Assembly: GCF_017813245.1 (NCBI RefSeq)
Contig: NZ_JAGIQL010000007.1
Coordinates: 24,140-88,139, forward strand
DNA length: 64,000 bases
From: Streptomyces montanisoli
Lineage (GTDB): Bacteria > Actinomycetota > Actinomycetes > Streptomycetales > Streptomycetaceae
Reading direction: 5' to 3'
The number at the start of each line of letters is the position of its first letter. Position 1 is the stretch's first letter. The translations under genes were made by a program, and so were the position numbers. Positions 17,770 through 26,351 of this stretch are shown in pieces. The notes beneath the pieces were generated by a model. The model was not told the origin of the DNA and searched no databases. It worked only from the letters and a program-made list of their open reading frames with translations.

Positions 17770-19068
17770 CTAGAGCGCACGCAGCGCCCGGTCCATGATC
17801 TCCGCGCCTTCCTCCGCCTCGGCCACGGTGAGGGTGAGCGGCGGCGCGATGCGCAGCACGCTCGTGTCGTGGCCGCCGCCCTTGCCGATCAGCAGGCCCC
17901 TCTCGCGCGCGGCCTCGATCACCGCGGCGGCCCGCTCCGGTGACGCCTCGCCCGTGCCGGGCCTGACCAGCTCGACGCCCGCCATCAGCCCGCGGCCGCG
18001 CACGGCGCGTACGGCGTCGACCCTCGCGGCCGTCGCGCGCAGCCGTTCGAGCAGCAGCCCGCCGACGCGGCGCGCGTTGCCCTGCAGGTCGTGCTCCAGC
18101 ACGTACGACAGGTTGGCTAGGCCGGCGGCCATGGTGACGGGGCTGCCGCCGAAGGTCGAGATGGAGTTGGTGTCGATGCAGTTCATGATCTCGGCGCGCG
18201 CGATGACACCGCCGACGGACATGCCGTTGCCGATGCCCTTGGCGAACGTGACGATGTCGGGCGGCCCGTTGTCCGCGTGTGCCTGCCAGCCCCAGAAGTG
18301 GTCGCCGGTGCGGCCCCAGCCGGTCTGCACCTCGTCGCTGATCCACAGCACGCCGCGCTCGGCCAGCACCTCGCGGAAGGCCGCGTACAGCCCGTCGGGC
18401 GGCATCGTGAACCCGCCGACTCCCTGGACGGGCTCCGCGATCAGCGCGGCGGGCGTCCTGGTGTGCCCGAGCAGGTCCTTGAGGTCGGCGACGCAGGCGG
18501 CGGTGAACGCCGCGTCGTCCAGGGCGGCGAACGGGCCGCGGTCGCGCACCGCGCCGTGCACGTACGTCGTCTGCAGCGGCGAGTAACCGGTGGGCGACCA
18601 GCCGCGGTTGCCCGTGACGGAGACAGTGGAGAACGACCTGCCGTGGTAGCTGTTGCGCATCGCGAGCACCTGGTTCGACGACCGGTACGCGGTGGCGAGC
18701 AGTAGCGCGGTGTCGTTGGCCTCGGTGCCCGACGTGGTGAAGAAGACCCGGGCGTCCGGGATGCCGGACAGTGCGGCGATCCGTTCCGCGAGCTCGACCA
18801 TGGGGCGGTTGAGGTAGAGCGTGGAGGAGTGGATGATCCGCCCGGCCTGCTCGCTGACTGCCTTGGTGACCTCCGGCAGGGCGTGCGCGGTCATGGTGGT
18901 GAGGATGCCGCCGAAGAAGTCGAGGTAGCGGTTGCCGTCCGCGTCCCACACATGGCGGCCCTCGCCGTGCGTGATCTCCAGGGGCCGCTCGTAGTAGAGG
19001 CTGAGCCAGTCGGGCAGGACGGCGCTGTGGCGCTCGTGCAGCGGCGAGCGGGGACGCGGGGAGGTCAC
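17770..19068 (-). CDS. Class III aminotransferase (beta-alanine / 3-amino-isobutyrate type)
   Basis: 432 residues. Fold-type I PLP enzyme: NSYHGRSFSTVSVTG, the class III signature LWISDEVQTGWGRTG, and the PLP lysine in VTFAKGIGNGMSVGG. Its position between the carbamoyl-amidase and dihydropyrimidinase suggests it transaminates beta-alanine or 3-aminoisobutyrate to a semialdehyde, as in mammalian AGXT2-like enzymes. GTG 19068 overlaps the stop of the amidase gene (GTGA), so translation is coupled. Substrate choice is inferred from context. Confidence 0.92.
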   Translation of the reverse strand: MTSPRPRSPLHERHSAVLPDWLSLYYERPLEITHGEGRHVWDADGNRYLDFFGGILTTMTAHALPEVTKAVSEQAGRIIHSSTLYLNRPMVELAERIAALSGIPDARVFFTTSGTEANDTALLLATAYRSSNQVLAMRNSYHGRSFSTVSVTGNRGWSPTGYSPLQTTYVHGAVRDRGPFAALDDAAFTAACVADLKDLLGHTRTPAALIAEPVQGVGGFTMPPDGLYAAFREVLAERGVLWISDEVQTGWGRTGDHFWGWQAHADNGPPDIVTFAKGIGNGMSVGGVIARAEIMNCIDTNSISTFGGSPVTMAAGLANLSYVLEHDLQGNARRVGGLLLERLRATAARVDAVRAVRGRGLMAGVELVRPGTGEASPERAAAVIEAARERGLLIGKGGGHDTSVLRIAPPLTLTVAEAEEGAEIMDRALRAL

Positions 19069-19937
19069 GGGCGCACCAGCCCCTCGTACGCGTCGGGCCT
19101 GCGGTCGCGGTAGAACGCCCACTGCCGGCGCACCTCGTCGATCAGGCCGAGGTCCAGGTCGCGCACGACGAGTTCCTCCTCCTTGTCGCTCGCGGTGTCC
19201 CCGACGAACCGGCCGCGCGGGTCGACGAAGTAGCTCGTGCCGTAGAAGTCGTTGTCGCCGTACTCCTCGCGGCCCACGCGGTTGATCGCGGCGACGAAGT
19301 ACTCGTTGGCGACGGCTGCCGCGGGCTGTTCGAGCTGCCACAGGTGCGCGGACAGGCCGCGCGAGGTCGCCGACGGGTTGTAGACGATCTCCGCGCCGCC
19401 GAGGCCGAGTTGGCGCCACCCCTCGGGGAAGTGCCGGTCGTAGCAGATGTACACGCCGACCTTGCCCACGGACGTGTCGAAGACCGGCCAGCCCGCGTTC
19501 CCCGGCTTGAAGTAGTACTTCTCCCAGAATCCCTTGAGCTGCGGGATGTGGTGCTTGCGGTACTTGCCGAGGTACGAGCCGTCGGCGTCGATCACGGCGG
19601 CGGTGTTGTAGTAGAACCCGGCACCCTCCACCTCGAAGACCGGCACGACCAGCACCATGCCGGTCTCCCTGGCCAGTTCGCGCATCCTCGTGACGGTGGG
19701 CCCGTCGGGCACCGGCTCGGCCCACCGGTAGTGCTCGGGCTCCTGCACCTGGCAGAAGTAGGGGGCGTTGAACACCTCCTGGAAGCCCATCACGCGCGCG
19801 CCTCGGCGGGCAGCCTCGCGCGCGTGCTCCTCGTGCTTGGCGATCATGGACTCGGTGTCGCCGGTCCAGGTCGTCTGGACGAGCGCCGCCCGGACGACCC
19901 GCTGCGGGGCTCCTGCGGTCTCGGAAGGCTCGGTCAC
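19065..19937 (-). CDS. N-carbamoyl-beta-alanine amidohydrolase (beta-ureidopropionase), nitrilase family
   Basis: 290 residues. The nitrilase Glu-Lys-Cys triad is visible: MGFQEVFNAPYF (Glu), YLGKYRKHHIPQ (Lys) and VYICYDRHFPEGW (Cys). It converts N-carbamoyl-beta-alanine to beta-alanine, CO2 and ammonia, the third step of reductive pyrimidine catabolism. GTG 19937 sits 6 nt after GGAGGAGGAG, an exceptionally strong ribosome site, and it is the first gene of the operon. A perfect 8-bp hairpin lies in the upstream region. Confidence 0.93.
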   Translation of the reverse strand: MTEPSETAGAPQRVVRAALVQTTWTGDTESMIAKHEEHAREAARRGARVMGFQEVFNAPYFCQVQEPEHYRWAEPVPDGPTVTRMRELARETGMVLVVPVFEVEGAGFYYNTAAVIDADGSYLGKYRKHHIPQLKGFWEKYYFKPGNAGWPVFDTSVGKVGVYICYDRHFPEGWRQLGLGGAEIVYNPSATSRGLSAHLWQLEQPAAAVANEYFVAAINRVGREEYGDNDFYGTSYFVDPRGRFVGDTASDKEEELVVRDLDLGLIDEVRRQWAFYRDRRPDAYEGLVRP

Positions 19938-19978
19938 GGGCTGCTCCTCCTCCGGATCAGCGGACCCGTCGAAAGTAT

Positions 19979-19998
19979 GCCCCGGTACGAACCGGGGC
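19979..19998. promoter_or_regulatory. 8-bp hairpin/palindrome upstream of the pyrimidine operon
   Basis: GCCCCGGT and ACCGGGGC flank a 4-nt loop, 42 bp before the first gene of the operon. It could be an operator for the operon or the terminator of the PPOX gene ending at 20076. Sequence alone does not decide. Confidence 0.4.
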
Positions 19999-20075
19999 AA
20001 GACCACCTTCGCCCGAAAGGGTGCGCGCGCACCCCGGGCCACCGGGCTGTGCCCGGCACATGGCCCGGCTCGCGC

Positions 20076-20489
20076 CTACGTCTCCAGCAGTTCGACCGCG
20101 ATGCCGATCATCGGGTGGCGCCGCCTGCGCCCCGAGAGCCGCGCCGACGCCTCGGTGATCCGGTACTGCCACCCGTACTTCCCGGCCAGCAGGCCGCGTA
20201 CGTGGGCCATGCCGTCCGCCTCTTCGAGCAGCCGTGCCGTGCCCTCGGCGCGGACGGCGCCCTCCTTGATGCGGCCACGCACCGTGCACACCGTGACGAC
20301 GGCGCGCGGGTCGTTGCGTACGCGTTTTACCTTCCACGAGCCGGCGTCGGTCCACACGTACAGGGTGCGGTCGTCCAGCGCGTGCCACACCGGCGTGTCG
20401 ATGCCCACCCCGTCCCTGCGGTACGTGGTGAGGCTGACGTAGCGGCTGCGCGCGAGCGAGTCGAGGGTGCTTCGGTCGAGGGTGGCCAC
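20076..20489 (-). CDS. PPOX-class F420-dependent oxidoreductase
   Basis: 137 residues, a split-barrel flavin/F420-binding protein (RYVSLTTYRRDGVGIDTPVWHALDDRTLYVWTDAGSWKVKR and NDPRAVVTVCTVRG), like the Rv1155 group. Such proteins use reduced F420 on unknown small substrates or store the cofactor. GTG 20489 lacks a convincing ribosome site. It follows the alginate-lyase-family gene by 10 bp on the same strand and may be co-transcribed with it. Confidence 0.88.
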   Translation of the reverse strand: MATLDRSTLDSLARSRYVSLTTYRRDGVGIDTPVWHALDDRTLYVWTDAGSWKVKRVRNDPRAVVTVCTVRGRIKEGAVRAEGTARLLEEADGMAHVRGLLAGKYGWQYRITEASARLSGRRRRHPMIGIAVELLET

Positions 20490-20499
20490 GAGCCGAAGG

Positions 20500-21711
20500 C
20501 TACGCCTTGCCCGAGCCGGGGTTGTCGGCGTTGGTGAGGGTCTCCCAGGCGACGAACAGGCCGTCGGTACCGCCCGGACGCTGCTTCTTGATCAGGCGTT
20601 CGGTCTCTGGCAGCGCCATGTGCAGCCGGTTGTGCAGGTGGTTGTAGGCGACTTCGAGGTCGGGGCCCATCGTGCGGGTGATCTTGCCGCCGCACAGCCA
20701 CTTGGGCGCGGGCGCGCCGAGCTGGTAGCGGGCGTGGAACTCCATGGCGGCGCCCAGCCGTTTCGCCTCCTGCGCGTACAGGTCGACGCCCTGGTGCCAT
20801 GCGGTCTCCGCGATGTGCGCGGTGGCGGCGAGCGAGTAGCCGATGTGCATGAAGTTGCGGCAGGTCTCCTGGCCGAGCCCGTCGACGTAGGTGTGCTGGC
20901 CGAACCAGTACGTGGCGAGCTGGTCCGGGCTCTTGATGGTGCCGCCGGGCGGCGGCTTGGGCAGCTTGCCGTCGGAGGAGAGGTAGAAGTACGCGGGGAC
21001 GCGCGCGCGGAAGCGGGAGACGGCGTGGTCGAACATGGTGTGGTCCTCGAGGAAGACCGACATGCTCATCTCCGCGTCGGTCATGGCGAGTTCCCAGTTG
21101 CCGTTGTAGTCGGGCACCTTGGCGGCGACGTCCGGCAGGTACGCCTTGCGCAGCATCCACTTGAACCGCATCACGGCGGGTTCGCGCCACCGCGGGTAGG
21201 TGGCGTGCACGAGTTCGGCGGCCCGCGCCCAGGTTGAGCCGGTCCACGCCGCCTGGAGGTCGGAGTCGTTCAGCGTGTGCCGCTTCATGACGGCGGACCA
21301 GGCGTCCATGATGCGCACGGCCTCGCGGGCGTACGCCTGCTTCCCGGTCATCGACCACATCAGCGCCTGGGTGTACGCGGCGATGGCGTCGTCGCGCTCG
21401 AAGACGCAGGCGGGCGTGCCGTGATTGGACCGGCAGGCGACGGTGGCCGACGGGTGCGGCGTGTAGCCGGCGGCCGCGTACTTGCTCGTGCTCATCCGCC
21501 GGAACGCGGACGCCCAGGGCTCGCGTCCCGCGGCGACCATCTTCCGCGCGGTCCTGAGCTGCCCGGCCCCGACGACGACGCCCGGGTGCTGGAAGGCGGC
21601 GGGGCGGCCGTCGGCCGCGGGGCCCGCGTGCGGCGACGAGGGCGCGCAGGCGGGCACCAGGGCGAGGCAGCACAGCGCGGCGGCAGTGGCGATCATTCTG
21701 CGTAGAGGCAC
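20500..21711 (-). CDS. Secreted alginate-lyase-family lipoprotein
   Basis: 403 residues. The signal sequence ends in a lipobox-like LVPAC followed by a Ser/Pro/Gly linker. The body has the all-helical barrel features of the alginate lyase (PL5-like) superfamily, with NGNWELAMTDAEMSMSVFLED and GLGQETCRNFMHIGYSLAATAHIAETAWHQG. It may act on uronic-acid polysaccharides outside the cell. Substrate is uncertain because many actinobacterial members are uncharacterised. GTG 21711 is the likely start; ATG 21696 is an alternative. A candidate structured RNA lies upstream on the same strand. Confidence 0.8.
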   Translation of the reverse strand: MPLRRMIATAAALCCLALVPACAPSSPHAGPAADGRPAAFQHPGVVVGAGQLRTARKMVAAGREPWASAFRRMSTSKYAAAGYTPHPSATVACRSNHGTPACVFERDDAIAAYTQALMWSMTGKQAYAREAVRIMDAWSAVMKRHTLNDSDLQAAWTGSTWARAAELVHATYPRWREPAVMRFKWMLRKAYLPDVAAKVPDYNGNWELAMTDAEMSMSVFLEDHTMFDHAVSRFRARVPAYFYLSSDGKLPKPPPGGTIKSPDQLATYWFGQHTYVDGLGQETCRNFMHIGYSLAATAHIAETAWHQGVDLYAQEAKRLGAAMEFHARYQLGAPAPKWLCGGKITRTMGPDLEVAYNHLHNRLHMALPETERLIKKQRPGGTDGLFVAWETLTNADNPGSGKA

Positions 21712-21826
21712 GGGGACACCGTGTCCCGGCCGGGCAGGGGCCGCAATCGGGGTGCCACCCAGGGGTGACGGCCGTGGCCGAGTGGCCGAGGACCAGGAAG
21801 ACGCGTGGGCATGAGAAGAGAGCGGC

Positions 21827-21985
21827 GCCCCCGCCGCGCACACGCGCGGCGGGGGCCCGCTCCACGTCGAGCACAACCCGGCCGGCCCGCAGCTGACCTT
21901 CTCCCCTGAACAGAGAAGTGATCTCCGGCTGCTGCCCGAACCGGGCCATTGCCCCTGAGCTACTGCCCGCCCGGCAGCAGCGTCC
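21827..21985 (-). ncRNA. Candidate structured RNA ending in a terminator hairpin
   Basis: This lies in the 541-bp gap between the alginate-lyase-family gene and the DUF6278 gene; I see no other gene there. Reading the minus strand, a 9-bp stem (21973-21981 with 21928-21936) encloses a GTAGCTCAGGGGCA loop region. A 6-bp stem follows (21913-21918 with 21898-21903), then a perfect 13-bp hairpin (21827-21839 with 21844-21856, 4-nt loop) that looks like an intrinsic terminator. Another hairpin lies near 22060-22080. It ends 115 bp before the downstream gene, so it could be an attenuator/riboswitch or an independent sRNA. The promoter was not identified. Confidence 0.42.
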
Positions 21986-22252
21986 CTGGTACGACCGGGG
22001 TGCCGTCCCCGGCCGCCGATCCCGGCAGGGATGAACCACCCATCGTAGTCCAGGTTCGGCCCGGAGGTCCTTCTCCGGGGGGATGTGGCTCGATCAACGG
22101 TTCGACGGCCATACGCTGCCCTACCCCATTCTCGGCTCTGTCGAGGTCAGCGCAAACTATCCACGCGTTTAAGGGACTTCACGGACGACACGCATAAAAC
22201 CGGCATAAGCCATATTTGCTTTCAGTTACCAGCTACTGCGCCATTCGGGACG

Positions 22253-22693
22253 TCAGGCCTCGGCGGCCTCCGCGTACACCTGGGCCAGCTCGGGCACTCC
22301 GCTCGCCGCCCAGTCGAGGCCTGCCTGCACGACCTGGATCTCGCGGCCCGACACGAGCCGCACCACGGGGTGCCCCGTGGGCCAGACGTGCCAGACCGCG
22401 CCGGGGACCGCGCGGACGATCACCGACCCCAGGTAGAGGCCCGCGTCGTTGCCGAACCAGGGAAGCTCCTCCGCGTCCTGGCGCCACACCGGCGTCAGCT
22501 GGTCGAGCGCGGACAGCGATCCCGGCGAGTCGTCCAGCCTGAGGCCGAGCCGCATGGCGCGGACCCGCAGCAGCTCGCACTCGGACAGCAGCTCGGTGAT
22601 CCCCTCCTGTTCACGGGCGGCAGCGCCCGGTGACGACCCCTCGTCGCCCCCGTGCCGTCTGCCGCGCCACGTGTCCAGAAAGCGAATATTCAT
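22253..22693 (-). CDS. Conserved streptomycete protein (DUF6278-like)
   Basis: 146 residues; no signal peptide or membrane segment. It begins MNIRFLDTWRGRR and has a compact domain with ELLPWFGNDAGLYLGSVI-type sequence and HVWPTGHPVVRLVSGREI, which I associate with the DUF6278 family of small streptomycete proteins. Function unknown. ATG 22693 has only a weak GAGCGG upstream. Stands alone between a probable RNA element and the 5-oxoproline locus. Confidence 0.7.
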   Translation of the reverse strand: MNIRFLDTWRGRRHGGDEGSSPGAAAREQEGITELLSECELLRVRAMRLGLRLDDSPGSLSALDQLTPVWRQDAEELPWFGNDAGLYLGSVIVRAVPGAVWHVWPTGHPVVRLVSGREIQVVQAGLDWAASGVPELAQVYAEAAEA

Positions 22694-22813
22694 ACCGCTC
22701 AGCGTGCCACCCGCGCCTGGGCGGGGCCACAGGGCGCGCTGACGTCGTCCGGGACTGTGCGCCGGCTGTGCGGCCCGGGGCGCGCGGTGCCTGCCGTGCG
22801 GCCCCGCTGCCGG

Positions 22814-23884
22814 TCAGGCGGGTGCGGTGCCCGCCGCGGCCTCCAGCGCGAGCACGGCGAAGGTGGCCAGCCAGTGGTCCGTCGTGAAGTCGCCGGAGCC
22901 CAGCGCGGACATGCCGGCGTCGAGATGGGCCGACGCCGTGTCGCGCAGGATCCGGCAGCGGGAGTCGCCGAGCGCGTCCGCCAGCGCGTGGAGGGCGGCC
23001 GCCCGGCTGAAGCACAGGCCGTGCAGGTGGCCGATCTGGCCGTCCGATGCGTCCGTCACCTCCGGCGGATCCAGCAGCAGCGCCCGGCCCTCGCGGGCGG
23101 CCTCGGTGAGCTCGGGCAGGAAGGACGACGTCCAGCCGGTGAACTCGCCGGGCGCGGCGACCCGGCGGAAGGCGTCCGCCTCGGTCAGCAGCGGGGAGAG
23201 GAAGTCCTGCCCCGACGGCTCCCAGCGCAGCGCGCCGCCCTCGTCGCCCTGGAACCATGCGCGCAGCTTCGCGCGTACGGGCTCCATCACGTCGGGCACG
23301 CCGGCGCGCTCGGCGCTGTCGAGCACGAGGCCGAGCGCGAAGGCGCTGTTGGCGTGGGTGCCGTGTCGCACGGGGTAGCGGGCCTTCGGCAGCCAGGCGA
23401 GTATCAGGTCGGCGGCGGTCCTGGCGGCGGGCGCGAGCACCGAGAACCACCGGCCGTCGTCGTGCGCGGCGCTCTCGGCGGTGAGCATCAGCAGCCATGC
23501 CCAGCCGTAGGGGCGCTCGAAGGAGGGGTGGTCGCGGAGGTACCCGGCCTCGGCGGCCAGCGCGCCGGCGGTGAGGTGCGCGTCCAGGGCCTCGGTGACC
23601 GCGCCTGCCGCCGCGGCGGGCAGGCCGTGGCGCAGCAGCCGCATCGCCAGCCAGTGCATGTGGACCGAGGAGTGCCAGTCGTAGGCGCCGTAGAACGCCG
23701 GGTGCTGGATGCGGGGAGCGACCAGTTCCTCGGGGCCCGCCAGCAGGTGCGCGGGGAAGTTGGGGTACTCGCGGGTGATGTTGGCGACGGCGAGCCGCGC
23801 GAACGTCTCCGCGTGCGGGGCGAGAGCGGCGGACGGCAGGCCGCCTGTCGCGTTGGGGGTGCCGGGTGCGGGTGCGGCGTTCAA
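22814..23884 (-). CDS. DUF2891 domain protein
   Basis: 356 residues, with helices typical of an (alpha/alpha) barrel and conserved HPAFYGAYDWHSSVHMHW and FERPYGWAWLLML. DUF2891 has no established activity. The start is a TTG at 23884 with an excellent GGAAGGAG site 7 nt upstream; its TTG shares bases with the TGA of pcp (TTGA), so translation is coupled. Its place in the pyroglutamyl peptidase/5-oxoproline transporter run suggests a role in using 5-oxoproline or pyroglutamyl peptides, which is inference. Confidence 0.88.
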   Translation of the reverse strand: MNAAPAPGTPNATGGLPSAALAPHAETFARLAVANITREYPNFPAHLLAGPEELVAPRIQHPAFYGAYDWHSSVHMHWLAMRLLRHGLPAAAAGAVTEALDAHLTAGALAAEAGYLRDHPSFERPYGWAWLLMLTAESAAHDDGRWFSVLAPAARTAADLILAWLPKARYPVRHGTHANSAFALGLVLDSAERAGVPDVMEPVRAKLRAWFQGDEGGALRWEPSGQDFLSPLLTEADAFRRVAAPGEFTGWTSSFLPELTEAAREGRALLLDPPEVTDASDGQIGHLHGLCFSRAAALHALADALGDSRCRILRDTASAHLDAGMSALGSGDFTTDHWLATFAVLALEAAAGTAPA

Positions 23885-24522
23885 TGCGTCGCTCCTTCCG
23901 GGACGCGCAGGTCGTCCGTGGTCGAGGCCGCCGTCGCGACGATCGCGCCGATGCCGCGTGCGATGTCCGCCACGGACATGGACGGCTCGAAGCGGTCGGT
24001 GACCTGCTCGGGCGCGTACGGCACGTGCACGAAGCCGCCGCGCAGGGACGGGCGTTCGGTGGCGATGAGGTGGGCCAGGCCGTAGAAGACGTGGTTGCAC
24101 AGGAAGTTGCCGGCGGTGCCCGAGACATGGGCGGGCACCCCCGCCTCGCGCGCGGCGGCGACGCACGCCTTCACGGGCAGGCGCGAGAGGTAGGCGACGG
24201 GCCCGTCCGGCACGATCGGCTCGTCCACGGGTTGGTTGCCCGCGTTGTCGGGGAGGCGCGCGTCGTCGACGTTCACGGCGACGCGCTCGACGCTGAGGCC
24301 GCTTCTGCCGCCCGCCTGCCCCGTGCAGACCACGAGCGCGGGGTCCGTGGCGGACACGGCGGCCCGCAGCTCCTCGATCGCACGGCCGTAGACGCAGCTC
24401 AGCCTCACGGCGGTGACGTCGAGGCCCGCGGGCGGCGCCGCGGCGACGAGCCGGGCCGCGGCCCACGAGGGGTTCACGTCCTCGCCGCCGAACGGCTCGA
24501 AGCCGGTGATCAGGACTTTCAT
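23881..24522 (-). CDS. pcp: Pyroglutamyl-peptidase I
   Basis: 213 residues, standard length. Starts MKVLITGFEPFGGEDVNPSW. The C15 triad is visible: Glu in VVCTGQAGGRSGLSVERVAVN, Cys in SGTAGNFLCNHVFYG and His in GGFVHVPYAPEQV. It removes N-terminal 5-oxoproline from peptides in the cytoplasm. ATG 24522 has GGAG 6 nt upstream. The neighbouring DUF969/DUF979 genes encode the putative 5-oxoproline transporter, giving a coherent salvage operon. Confidence 0.95.
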   Translation of the reverse strand: MKVLITGFEPFGGEDVNPSWAAARLVAAAPPAGLDVTAVRLSCVYGRAIEELRAAVSATDPALVVCTGQAGGRSGLSVERVAVNVDDARLPDNAGNQPVDEPIVPDGPVAYLSRLPVKACVAAAREAGVPAHVSGTAGNFLCNHVFYGLAHLIATERPSLRGGFVHVPYAPEQVTDRFEPSMSVADIARGIGAIVATAASTTDDLRVPEGATH

Positions 24523-24541
24523 GGTGCGCTCCGTCCGGCCG

Positions 24542-25510
24542 TCAGAAGGCGAAGAAGTAGATGATGAGGATGTTGCACGCCAGGAGGATGAACCCGGTCG
24601 GCGCCTGCACCTTGATCGGGCCGTACTGGTCCTTCAGTTCGAGCAGGGCGGCGGGCACGAGGTTGAAGTTGGCGGCCATCGGCGTGCAGAGCGTGCCGCA
24701 GAACCCGGCGAGCATGCCCACGGCCATCACGGCCGGGGCGTTGCCGTGCAGGTGCTGGACGAGGACGGGCCAGCCGACGGCCGCCGTCATGACGGGGAAC
24801 GCGGCGAACGCGTTGCCCATGATCACCGTGAAGACGAACATGCCGACGCAGTAGAGCGCCACCGCGGCGAGCAGCTGGCCGTTCGGCAGGATCTTCTCGG
24901 TCACCTTGCCGACCTGCGTGCCCACGCCGGCCGCCTGGAAGATGGCGCCCAGCACGGCGAGCAGCTGCGGCAGCAGCAGCGCCCAGCCCATGGATTCCAG
25001 CAGGCCGCGGCCCGCGTGGATCGGCACGGACACCCGCGGCTCGCGCAGCACCCACATGCCGACGCCGAGGGCGACGATCGCGCCGACGCCCAGGCCGAGG
25101 ATCGTCTCGTTGCCCTTCTCGAAGATCACGTGGCCGCCGAAGTGGAACTTCGGGACCACGACGGCGCACAGCACGGCGACGACCGGGATGGTCAGGGCGG
25201 GGATGAACAGCTTGTTGCCGAATCGCTTGGCGAGTTCGGTGCGCTGCTTCTCGCCGGTCGTGCGCGGGGTGCCCTTGCCGACGAGGTTGAACCCGCCGAG
25301 GCAGATGAGGATGAGGACGGCGATGCCGAGCGGCTCGGCAGGCGCCGACTTGTCGACGACCCAGGAGCTGTAGAAGAACGTGGCGCCGAGGAGCGTCCAG
25401 AAGGTGCCCGAGGTGTAGCGCTTGGCGTTGCTCCGGTCGAGCAGGGTCTGCAGGCCCATGACGATGAAGACGGCCCCGACCAGCCAGTAGAACCATTCGG
25501 CCTTGATCAC
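24542..25510 (-). CDS. 5-oxoproline transporter subunit, DUF979 family
   Basis: 322 residues with about nine hydrophobic helices. Conserved stretches include GLLESMGWALLLPQLLAVLG, FTVIMGNAFAAFPVMTAAVG and GFCGTLCTPMAANFN. DUF979 proteins occur with DUF969 proteins and are annotated as 5-oxoproline transporter subunits. GTG 25510 overlaps the DUF969 stop codon by 4 bp. The linked pcp gene and GntR operators support the substrate. Confidence 0.88.
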   Translation of the reverse strand: MIKAEWFYWLVGAVFIVMGLQTLLDRSNAKRYTSGTFWTLLGATFFYSSWVVDKSAPAEPLGIAVLILICLGGFNLVGKGTPRTTGEKQRTELAKRFGNKLFIPALTIPVVAVLCAVVVPKFHFGGHVIFEKGNETILGLGVGAIVALGVGMWVLREPRVSVPIHAGRGLLESMGWALLLPQLLAVLGAIFQAAGVGTQVGKVTEKILPNGQLLAAVALYCVGMFVFTVIMGNAFAAFPVMTAAVGWPVLVQHLHGNAPAVMAVGMLAGFCGTLCTPMAANFNLVPAALLELKDQYGPIKVQAPTGFILLACNILIIYFFAF

Positions 25511-26220
25511 TTCGCCGACTCCTCGACGTCGGACTCGGCGTTGGCGACGACGAGTTCACGTTCCAGTGCGCGGTCGAAGCGCAGCAGCCTGGCGCCGTGC
25601 ACGAGGAAGGCGCAGGCCGCGGTGGGTATCGCCCACAGCGCGAGGTCCAGCGGCTCCAGGTGCGTGTGGTAGGTGGCGTTGACGAGTCCCGTGATCAGCA
25701 GGATGGAGCCGATCGCCAGGAAGATGTCCTCGCCGAAGAACACGCCGACGGTGTCGGCGCCCGCCGCGTGCGAGCGGACCTTCTCGCGGATCGCCTCCGG
25801 CAGCGGGCGCCCGCCGTTCCTGCGCTCGGCGGCCGCCTCGGCCATGGGCGCGATCATCGGGCGGACGCTCTGCGCGGGGCCGCCGATGGTCTGGAGGCCG
25901 ACGGCAGCGGTGAGCTGCCGCAGCAGCAGGTAGAGCGTGAGGAATCGTCCCGTGGTGAGGTTGCCCAGCTTGCCGATCAGGATGCGGGCCTGCTGCTGGA
26001 GGCCGTTGCGCTCCAGCAGGCCGATGACGGGCAGCGTGATGGCGAAAATCGTCACGGAGCGGCTCGACGCGAAGCTCTCGCCGAACGTCTTGAGGATCTC
26101 GTCGGGCGACAGCTTGCCGAGCGCTCCGGTGACGATCCCGGCTACACCGACGACCAGCAGAGGGTTGCGCCTCGTGGCGAATCCGAGGATCACCACGAGG
26201 ACGCCGAGTAGAACGATCAT
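25507..26220 (-). CDS. 5-oxoproline transporter subunit, DUF969 family
   Basis: 237 residues, about five or six membrane helices. It contains FAITLPVIGLLERNGLQQQARILIGKL and LQTIGGPAQSVRPMIAPMAEAAAE, typical of DUF969. First gene of the operon, with GAGAG before ATG 26220. A GntR-type palindrome lies 72 bp upstream of the start, identical in design to one upstream of the GntR gene, so regulation by that protein is likely. Confidence 0.88.
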   Translation of the reverse strand: MIVLLGVLVVILGFATRRNPLLVVGVAGIVTGALGKLSPDEILKTFGESFASSRSVTIFAITLPVIGLLERNGLQQQARILIGKLGNLTTGRFLTLYLLLRQLTAAVGLQTIGGPAQSVRPMIAPMAEAAAERRNGGRPLPEAIREKVRSHAAGADTVGVFFGEDIFLAIGSILLITGLVNATYHTHLEPLDLALWAIPTAACAFLVHGARLLRFDRALERELVVANAESDVEESAK

Positions 26221-26291
26221 GTGCTCTCGGCCTTCCGTACAGGGCTCCGCGACGGCGGCGGACCGGGGGGGGTGCCCACGGAGGCTAGATG

Positions 26292-26304
26292 ATTGTTGAA
26301 CGAT
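26292..26304. promoter_or_regulatory. GntR operator upstream of the 5-oxoproline operon
   Basis: ATTGTTGAACGAT, an imperfect palindrome (ATTGTT/AACGAT). Its reverse complement differs only at the central base from the site at 27136-27148. It lies 72 bp before the DUF969 start. Confidence 0.72.
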
Positions 26305-26351
26305 CCGACAAGGGTGTGGCCGTCACGGGTTTTCCCGGGGTGGGCAGCCGG

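Noticed and set aside
21898..21985. A tRNA-like stretch on the minus strand (GTAGCTCAGGGGCA and GGTTCG).
   Set aside because: The D-arm-like and T-loop-like pieces are in the wrong order and spacing. There is no anticodon arm or acceptor stem; kept instead as part of a candidate structured RNA.
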